Source: JADJYF01 sp050186725 (lineage in GTDB: Bacteria; Pseudomonadota; Gammaproteobacteria; Ga0077536). Taken from it: DNA of 64,000 nt. The stretch spans positions 1 to 64,000 of the forward strand of contig JBFWYG010000003.1 of assembly GCA_050186725.1 (NCBI GenBank), written 5' to 3'. Positions 58,271 to 64,000 of the stretch are shown one piece after another. The translations under genes were made by a program, and so were the position numbers. Within the stretch, counting starts at the first letter, position 1. Every line of letters begins with the position of its first letter. The notes under the pieces were generated by a model. That model was not told where the DNA came from and made no database searches. It was given only the letters and a program-made list of their open reading frames with translations.

Positions 58271-60487
58271 ATGCCCGAGACGCCAGCGCTCCACGTCCGC
58301 CGCGTGACCTGCTGCGGCTGCACGCAGCAATGCGGACTCGAGGTGGACGTCGAGGCCGGCCGAGTACTCGCGGTGCGCGGCGCGGCCGAGCATCCCTTCA
58401 GCCAGGGCTACGTGTGCCCCAAGGCCACCGACGCCCCCGAGATCCTCTATCACCCGCGGCGCGTCACCACGCCCATGAAGCGCGTCGGCCCGCGCGGCGC
58501 AGGTCGCTGGCAGGCCATCGACTGGGACACCGCGCTGGACGAAATCGCCGCGCGCATCGGCGACACGACCGCGCGCCACGGCGCCGAGAGCCTGGCCTAT
58601 GCCTATGGCACCTTTCGCGGCGGCGACTGGGGCATCGGCGAGCGCTTCCTCAATCGTCACGGCAGCCCCAACGCCTGCGGCCAGGACAAGGTCTGCTATG
58701 CCAGCCTGACCCTCGCCGAGACCCTCACCTACGGGCACGGACCGACGGTCTTCGCTTGGCCGACTGCTGGCGTCACGCGCACGGTCGTGGTGTGGGGCAT
58801 GCGACCGATAGCCTCCGCGCCGCTGCTGTGGCGCGCCATCTCGCGCGCCCATCGCGCCGGCGCGCGGCTGATCGTGATCGATCCGCTGCGCACCCAGGAG
58901 GCGCGGCGCGCCGACCGGTGGCTGGCGCCGCGCCCAGGGAGCGATGCCGCGCTCGCCATCGCGCTGCTCAAGTCGCTCATCGAGCAAGGCCTGCACGACG
59001 CCGAGTTCGTTGCGCGGGACTGCGTGGGCTTCGATGACCTGCGCGCACACCTCGCGGGCTTCGACCTGCAGTCGCTGGCGGCGGACTGCGGCATCGCGCT
59101 CGCGGACATCGCGGCGCTGGCGCGAGACATCGCCGCCGGGCCGAGCGTGATCAACGCCGGCAACGGTCTGTGCCAGAGCGGCCGGCCGGCACTCGACACC
59201 GCGCGCGCCATCGCCACGCTCATCGCGGTGAGCGGCAACCTCGGCCGCGCCGGCGCGCACCAGCTGGCCGGCCCGCCGCGCGACCTGCGCGCCAACGGCC
59301 AGCTGCTGGATGCCGATCACTTGCCCCACACGCAGCGCGCCAGGCGCCTGGGCGCCGAACGCTTCCCCTTCCTCGGCGCCGGCTACCAGGACGTGGACGA
59401 CGCGGTGGCCGCGGCCTGGCACGGCCATCGCCACAGCCAGGCGTGGATCGCCACCGCCCACACGCCGAGCCTGTGGCCTGCCATCGAGCGCGGCGAGCCC
59501 TACCCGGTGAAGGCGCTGATCGTGCAGCACCACAATCCACTGGGCGCGAATCCCGAGGCCGCGATCGCCGCCCGCGCGCTCGCGAACCCGGCGCTGGAAC
59601 TGCTGGTGGTGCAGGACCTCTTCATGACGCCCACCGCCGCGCTGGCCGATTACCTGCTGCCGGCGAGCCACTGGCTGGAGAAGCCCTATTTCTCGCTCGG
59701 CATCGCCTTCGTCGCCCCTGCCGGCGATTTCGTCGCCGCCAACCCGGCGGCGGTGGCGCCGGTCGGCGAGGCGCGCTCCGACTACGCGCTGTGGCGCGAC
59801 CTCGGCCGCCGTCTCGGCCAGGCCGAGGCCTGGCCCGAGCGCGAGGAAGATTTCTACAGCCAGTGCCTGGCGCCCGCGGGTCTCGATTTCGCCACGGTCG
59901 CGGCCGCCGGCATGCTGACGGGCGCCGCCGCGCGCCACCCGGACCACGCCGCCGACAGTCCACCGCGCGGCTACGGCACGCCGAGCGGCAAGGTGGAGCT
60001 CGCTTCCAGCCTGCTGGCGGCCTGGGGTCGGCCAGCCTTGCCCGCGGCTGCCGCGCCGCCCGGCGCGGACGATGGCCAGGACTATCCGCTGACGCTCACC
60101 ACCGGCGGACGGGCGCTGGAGGGCTTTCACGAGAGCGCGCAGATCTCGGCGCGCTTTCGCCGCCGGCGCCCGCATCCGATCGCGAGACTGCATCCGGCCG
60201 CGGCAGCGCGCGCCGGCGTGCGCGACGGCGAATGGATCAGCCTGCACACGCCCCACGGCATGGTGCGCCAGGTGGCCGAGTTGAGCAGCGAGTTGCGTGA
60301 AGACACGGTGATCGCCGACCGCTGGTGGTATCCGGAAGGCGAAGGCGTGGCGCCGGATCCCTTCGGCGTGCTCGCCACCAACATCAACGTCTGCACACCC
60401 GGCGACGACCGCCACAGCGACCCGGTGCTGGGCGCGTGGCTGCTGCGCGGCCTGCCCTGTCGCGTGACGCCGGCGAGCGCGCCATGA
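58271..60487 (+). CDS. Molybdopterin (bis-MGD) oxidoreductase
   Basis: This 738-residue DMSO-reductase-family protein has an N-terminal 4Fe-4S site (Cys14, Cys17, Cys21 and Cys49) followed by KATDAPEILYHPRRVTTPMKR. It has the usual MGD-binding stretches (GAENP-like QDLFMTPTAALADYLLPAS, LTLTTGGRALEGFHESAQISA) and a C-terminal Molydop_binding domain (RLHPAAAARAGVRDGEWISLHTP). No Tat signal is seen, so it is cytoplasmic. It overlaps the amidase by 4 bp. Whether it is an assimilatory nitrate/formate enzyme or a thiosulfate/acetylene-hydratase-like protein cannot be resolved. Confidence 0.9.
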   Translation: MPETPALHVRRVTCCGCTQQCGLEVDVEAGRVLAVRGAAEHPFSQGYVCPKATDAPEILYHPRRVTTPMKRVGPRGAGRWQAIDWDTALDEIAARIGDTTARHGAESLAYAYGTFRGGDWGIGERFLNRHGSPNACGQDKVCYASLTLAETLTYGHGPTVFAWPTAGVTRTVVVWGMRPIASAPLLWRAISRAHRAGARLIVIDPLRTQEARRADRWLAPRPGSDAALAIALLKSLIEQGLHDAEFVARDCVGFDDLRAHLAGFDLQSLAADCGIALADIAALARDIAAGPSVINAGNGLCQSGRPALDTARAIATLIAVSGNLGRAGAHQLAGPPRDLRANGQLLDADHLPHTQRARRLGAERFPFLGAGYQDVDDAVAAAWHGHRHSQAWIATAHTPSLWPAIERGEPYPVKALIVQHHNPLGANPEAAIAARALANPALELLVVQDLFMTPTAALADYLLPASHWLEKPYFSLGIAFVAPAGDFVAANPAAVAPVGEARSDYALWRDLGRRLGQAEAWPEREEDFYSQCLAPAGLDFATVAAAGMLTGAAARHPDHAADSPPRGYGTPSGKVELASSLLAAWGRPALPAAAAPPGADDGQDYPLTLTTGGRALEGFHESAQISARFRRRRPHPIARLHPAAAARAGVRDGEWISLHTPHGMVRQVAELSSELREDTVIADRWWYPEGEGVAPDPFGVLATNINVCTPGDDRHSDPVLGAWLLRGLPCRVTPASAP

Positions 60488-61671
60488 GCCGCGCGCCACA
60501 GCGCCCCGCGGACACCCTGGGCGCCTTCGTCCCGCACACGCCGCCACCGATAGCCGGCGCGGTGCACGGGCCGCTCGCGGGCTTGGGTTTCGTGGTGAAG
60601 GATCTGTTCGACATCGAAGGCCACGTCACCGGCGTCGGCTCGCCCGACTGGCTGGCGGCCCACGGTCCGGCCACCGCCACCTCGCCGCTGGTCACCCGCC
60701 TCCTGGCCGCCGGCGCGGACTTCCTCGCCAAGACCGTGTGCGACGAGTTCTTCTACAGCGTGGCGGGTGAGAACGCGCACTACGGCACGCCGAACAACGT
60801 GCGCGCCCCCGGGCGCATTCCGGGCGGTTCGAGCTCCGGCTCGGCGGCGGCGGTGGCGGGCGGACTGGCCGACTTCGCGCTCGGCAGCGACACCGGCGGC
60901 TCAGTGCGCGTGCCGGCGGCCTTCTGCGGCCTGTTCGGACTGCGCCCGACGCACGGTCGCGTCTCGCTGGAACACGCCTTCGCCATGGCGCCGAGCTTCG
61001 ACACGGCGGGCTGGTTCACGCGTGATGCGGGCCTGGCGCGCCGGCTCGGCGGGATCCTGCTGGACGGCCCGGCGAGCCCGACGCCCGTCACGCGCGTGTG
61101 CATCGCGCGCGACGCCTTCGAAGTAGCGGATGGCGCGGTCGCGGCACGACTCCTCGCCTTCGTCGAGCACCGCCGCGCGCGTTTCGGCGCGCTGGAGGAA
61201 GTCACCCTCGCGCCGACTGGCCTGGACGGCTGGCGCGATTGCATGCGCCTGTGCCAGGGCTTCGAGGTGTGGCGCGAACTGGGCGCATGGGTCACCGCTC
61301 ATCGCCCCGCCCTCGGCCCCGGCATCCGCGAGCGCATGACGCTCGCGAGCGAGATCGATGCGTCGACCTACGCGCGGGCGGCGGCCGTACGCGAGGAGGT
61401 TTGCGCGGAGATCGAGACGCGCCTGCCACCCGGCATGTTGGTGTTATTGCCGAGCGCGCCGTGCATTGCGCCGCCCCGCGGGCTGGACGCAAGCGCGGCG
61501 GAGGACTTCCGCCGCCGCACCATGCAGCTCACCTGCACCGCCGGCCTCAGCCGGCGCCCGCAGCTGAGCGTGCCTGCCGGCGAGGTGGAGGGTTGTCCGG
61601 TGGGGCTGTCGCTGCTCGGTTGGCAAGGGAGCGACGAGGTGCTGCTCGAGCTGGCGCTCGGGCTCGACTAG
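60484..61671 (+). CDS. Amidase-signature-family amidohydrolase
   Basis: This 395-residue amidase has the Ser-cisSer-Lys triad: Lys39 (GFVVKDLFD), cis-Ser116 in IPGGSSSGSAAAVAGG and nucleophile Ser140 in GSDTGGSVR. It is about 80 residues shorter than GatA-type amidases, close to AtzF/indole-acetamide-type enzymes. The start overlaps the molybdopterin-enzyme stop (ATGA), so the two products are made together. Hydrolysis of a small amide or carbamate whose product feeds the oxidoreductase is possible, by inference. Confidence 0.9.
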   Translation: MSRAPQRPADTLGAFVPHTPPPIAGAVHGPLAGLGFVVKDLFDIEGHVTGVGSPDWLAAHGPATATSPLVTRLLAAGADFLAKTVCDEFFYSVAGENAHYGTPNNVRAPGRIPGGSSSGSAAAVAGGLADFALGSDTGGSVRVPAAFCGLFGLRPTHGRVSLEHAFAMAPSFDTAGWFTRDAGLARRLGGILLDGPASPTPVTRVCIARDAFEVADGAVAARLLAFVEHRRARFGALEEVTLAPTGLDGWRDCMRLCQGFEVWRELGAWVTAHRPALGPGIRERMTLASEIDASTYARAAAVREEVCAEIETRLPPGMLVLLPSAPCIAPPRGLDASAAEDFRRRTMQLTCTAGLSRRPQLSVPAGEVEGCPVGLSLLGWQGSDEVLLELALGLD

Positions 61672-61720
61672 GCGGATGTGGCGTCGCGCGAGCCGTGGCG
61701 GCCCGCGCGACCACAATGCC

Positions 61721-62821
61721 TCAGACGCGGCGACGACGCAGCGTCAGCAGCCCCAGGGCAGGCAGGAACAGCAGCGCGGCGCCCGGCAGCGGCACCGGCT
61801 GCACGGCAGCGAGGTTGACCGCGCCGTTCTGCGCGCCGAGATAGGCGCCGACGTCACCCTCGCCGGGGTTCGAATCGTCGCCGAAAGGCTGAGCCTCGTG
61901 GTTCTCCGGGTCGTAGAGCCCTGCGTATTCGAAGAACTCGTAGCGACGAATGATCGAGGCGGCCTTGGGGCCCACCGGCACACCGAGGCCGCTCTCCAGC
62001 TGGCCAGATCCCGGCTTGCCGAATTCCACCTGCAGGAGCTGCCATTCGATCTCGGTCTCAGCTTCTTCGATCACCGGGTTGCCACCGACCAGGTCCTCCA
62101 GCTCGACCTCGCTCTCTAGTTCGGTGGTATAGACCTTGACCCACAGCGCGTCGCCGAACTCGGCGCCTGCTTCCGGCTCTGGCGCCTCGATATGTGCGAC
62201 CACGATGGGCGGCGCCACCTCGTTCGGATCGGCCGGCGGCACGGGGTTCGGCAGCACTTCGTAAACCGGCGCCGGCAGGGTCGCGGTGTTGCGCTCGAGT
62301 TGCCCGGCGACGGGCGACTCCACCAGCCAGCTGTAGGTCGTCTTGGAGGCGTTCTTGGTGGTACCCACGCCAAAGTGATCGCAGGGCGTGCCGGGACCGT
62401 AGCCAACGCCGCCGCCGGTCCAGCAGTTGTCGCCCGGCGTGACGAAGTTGCCGCTCGGCGTGCCGAAGGCCCAGGTACCGGCCAGCGCGTCGAAGGTCGA
62501 CTGGTAGGTCACGCGCACGCCGAAGATCGAGCCCAAGGAATAGGCAGTGATGCTCGGCGCGCCGTAGCGCTGCACGGCGGTCGACGGATCGAAGCCGGTG
62601 CCGGACGGAAAGCCGCGTCCGGGGCCGCCGAAGGTGTCGGTGATGTCCTCGACGTGCAGGCCCTCGAGTTCGATCTCGAAGCCGTGGGCGGTGTGACCGC
62701 TGTCGTTGATGACGTCGAAGTTGCCGAGAAAGCCGATGACCGAGGCCTGCGCCGGGTCGGGCGCGACCGCGAACAGGGTCGCGGCTGCCAGGGCCGCCAG
62801 ACCATGGATAGAGTTAGGCAA
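61721..62821 (-). CDS. Secreted protein with PEP-CTERM-like tail
   Basis: This 366-residue protein has a signal peptide (residues 1 to about 27, ending in DPAQASV) and a beta-rich body (VINDSGHTAHGFEIELEGLHV). Its C-terminus, PVPLPGAALLFLPALGLLTL plus RRRRV, has the VPLP motif, one helix and an Arg cluster of exosortase substrates. It is the second such tail in the window, after the giant protein at 31 kb. No exosortase or EPS gene is nearby, so sorting must rely on genes elsewhere. The middle region, Pro/Glu rich, is not recognised. Confidence 0.82.
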   Translation of the reverse strand: MPNSIHGLAALAAATLFAVAPDPAQASVIGFLGNFDVINDSGHTAHGFEIELEGLHVEDITDTFGGPGRGFPSGTGFDPSTAVQRYGAPSITAYSLGSIFGVRVTYQSTFDALAGTWAFGTPSGNFVTPGDNCWTGGGVGYGPGTPCDHFGVGTTKNASKTTYSWLVESPVAGQLERNTATLPAPVYEVLPNPVPPADPNEVAPPIVVAHIEAPEPEAGAEFGDALWVKVYTTELESEVELEDLVGGNPVIEEAETEIEWQLLQVEFGKPGSGQLESGLGVPVGPKAASIIRRYEFFEYAGLYDPENHEAQPFGDDSNPGEGDVGAYLGAQNGAVNLAAVQPVPLPGAALLFLPALGLLTLRRRRV

Positions 62822-62999
62822 GAGAATCCTCCCCGCCGCGCGCGTGGCGGCTTATCGTCGTTTGAAGAGCGCGGCGCACTGCTCAAGAAAGCATGTGCCG
62901 CTGCCGGCGATGCTATGCAGCGGCTCGCCGGGTAATGACGATCGTGATCAAGTACCGCTGAGAATCATACCCATCCAGGTATGCATTTCGTGAAGTGCT

Positions 63000-63821
63000 T
63001 CACACGCCGAGGCGCGTCCACACCGGCGCGCAGCCCTCTGGGAGCGCTGCCGCAGCGCCGAGTCGCGCCCACGGCTGGCCGGGCGCGTGGAAGTCGGAGC
63101 CCTGTGACGCCAACAGGCCGTGGCGGGTCGCGAGCGCGGCCAGCGCGCGCGTCTGCTCGATGTGCTGCTGGCCGGAGATCACTTCGAGCGCCTCGCCGCC
63201 CGCGGCGGCGAATTCCTGCGCGAGTTCATCCAGGCGACGCTGGGTGAGCTGGTACTTGGCTGGATGGGCGAGCACCGCCACCCCGCCGCTGTCGCGAATC
63301 CACGCGACGATGCGCGGCAACTCCGCCCAGCCCTCCTGCAGCCCGCCGACCCGCGAGGCGTCGAGGTACTTGCGGAACGCGAACTCGACATTGGCGACGG
63401 CGCCGATCTCGACCAGGTACTGGGCGAAGTGCGGACGGCCGATGCGGCCTTCGCCGGCGAAGCGCGCCGCGCCGGCCAGCGCATCGGGAATGCCGCGCTT
63501 CTCGAGCTTGGCGGCGATGCGCTCGGCGCGCGCGCCGCGCGCCGCCTGCTGGAAGTCGAGCGCCTCGCCGAGCGCCGCGCTCGCGAGATCGACGCCGAGG
63601 CCCACCACGTGGATGCCGAGCCTGCGCCAGGCGGTGGAGAACTCCACGCCGTTCACCAGGCGCAGACCGGTCGGCGGCGTCAGGCCGGCGTAGGCGCCGA
63701 CGCTGTCGTGATCGGTGATGGCGAGCGCCTCCACGCCGGCCTCGAGCGCGGCGGCGAGCAGCGCGGCCGGCGCGAGCTTGCCGTCGGAGGCGGTGGAGTG
63801 GGTGTGCAGGTCGATGCGCAT
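63000..63821 (-). CDS. rnm: PHP-domain phosphoesterase, Rnm/TrpH-like
   Basis: This 273-residue PHP-family protein starts MRIDLHTHSTASDGKLAP. The motifs for the trinuclear metal site are DLHTHS, ITDHD, NGVEFS and HPAKYQL, closing with GSDFHAP. The size and motif order fit the E. coli YciV/Rnm (5'-3' exoribonuclease trimming 5S and 23S rRNA) and related 3',5'-nucleotide phosphatases. It is divergent from the truncated gene at the window end, with 76 bp between them. Confidence 0.87.
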   Translation of the reverse strand: MRIDLHTHSTASDGKLAPAALLAAALEAGVEALAITDHDSVGAYAGLTPPTGLRLVNGVEFSTAWRRLGIHVVGLGVDLASAALGEALDFQQAARGARAERIAAKLEKRGIPDALAGAARFAGEGRIGRPHFAQYLVEIGAVANVEFAFRKYLDASRVGGLQEGWAELPRIVAWIRDSGGVAVLAHPAKYQLTQRRLDELAQEFAAAGGEALEVISGQQHIEQTRALAALATRHGLLASQGSDFHAPGQPWARLGAAAALPEGCAPVWTRLGV

Positions 63822-63897
63822 GGGGCCGCGCAGTGTAGCAGCCGCCTGCGCGCGCAGCGGCTACAATGCGCCCGCCCTCATTCGGAACCCGCCTCCC

Positions 63898-64000
63898 ATG
63901 TCCCGCCGCCGAGCCCGCCGCGACGCCGATGACGATTTCCTCGCCGACGAGGACGACGCCGCGACGCCCGCCGACGACGGCGACAAGAGCAAGTCGCAGC
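63898..64000 (+). CDS. Start of a gene cut by the window end, possibly DarP/YjgA-like
   Basis: 34 codons are visible, beginning MSRRRARRDADDDFLADEDD and continuing Asp/Ala-rich to KSKSQ. A basic start, an acidic stretch, then SKSQ resembles the N-terminus of DarP (DUF615) ribosome-associated proteins, but too little is left for a firm call. A TACAAT at 63862-63867 may be the -10 element of its promoter. Confidence 0.4.
   Translation, partial: MSRRRARRDADDDFLADEDDAATPADDGDKSKSQ

Noticed and set aside
58271..60487. Formate dehydrogenase completing methylamine oxidation
   Set aside because: There are no beta or gamma subunits and no Tat signal. Linkage to an amidase 37 kb from the mgd genes gives no support.

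Overview
The window is a GC-rich stretch of a Gram-negative bacterial chromosome, probably an uncharacterised gammaproteobacterium. Support comes from a ydbH-ynbE-ydbL operon, a yqjD-yqjE-yqjK-like trio, several outer-membrane proteins and lipoproteins, and an Rnm-type PHP protein. It is a draft assembly, probably metagenomic, with four runs of N (6874-6973, 10718-10817, 32985-33035, 56628-56727). At least one of these gaps is an artefact. I see no rRNA, tRNA, CRISPR array or transposase.

Region 1 (1-10.5 kb) is catabolic and housekeeping: two alpha/beta hydrolases, a MetE C-domain-like protein, a luciferase-like monooxygenase, a small secreted Rap1a-like protein, a DUF35 protein overlapping a thiolase-fold protein that lacks the thiolase cysteine, a gap-truncated amidohydrolase, a YbaK-type deacylase and a DUF2339 membrane protein. 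Region 2 (10.9-21.2 kb) is the metabolic centrepiece: a cupin-type XRE regulator followed by eight co-directional genes that match the complete N-methylglutamate pathway for methylamine use (mgsA-mgsB-mgsC-gmaS, then mgdA-mgdB-mgdC-mgdD). MgsABC and GmaS would move the methylamine group onto glutamate, and MgdABCD would oxidise N-methylglutamate to glutamate plus a C1 unit. Region 3 (21.3-30.8 kb) has a Tat-exported DsrE-like protein paired with a TsdA-like dihaem cytochrome c, a class C beta-lactamase-fold hydrolase, an EamA transporter, a CocE-type hydrolase, a degenerate AcpA-like phosphoesterase, an acyl-CoA synthetase and a PanE-family reductase whose 3' end runs into the remnant of an RTX gene.

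Region 4 (31-52 kb) is an envelope and stress region with visibly lower GC in places. It holds a giant repetitive protein with a PEP-CTERM-like tail, BON, OmpA and beta-barrel proteins, a Crp/Fnr regulator, ydbH-ynbE-ydbL, an orphan KaiB overlapping a PAS/GAF sensor without output domain, a phospholipase-D lipoprotein, six small envelope proteins and two tandem RTX proteins. Region 5 (51.7-64 kb) returns to metabolism: an aminoglycoside-phosphotransferase-fold kinase, an SDR-VOC-aminotransferase-acyl-CoA dehydrogenase run, a GGDEF protein, a molybdopterin oxidoreductase overlapping an amidase, a second protein with a PEP-CTERM-like tail, and a PHP-domain nuclease.

Two families of short dispersed palindromes run through the window. 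Family A has the core GGCCGATTTCAATCGGCC and its GGCGG variants. Family B has GGGACAGACCCC facing GGGGTCTGTCCC. They lie between genes, sit at or beside assembly breaks, and in one case appear to supply the start codon and signal-peptide N-terminus of a gene.
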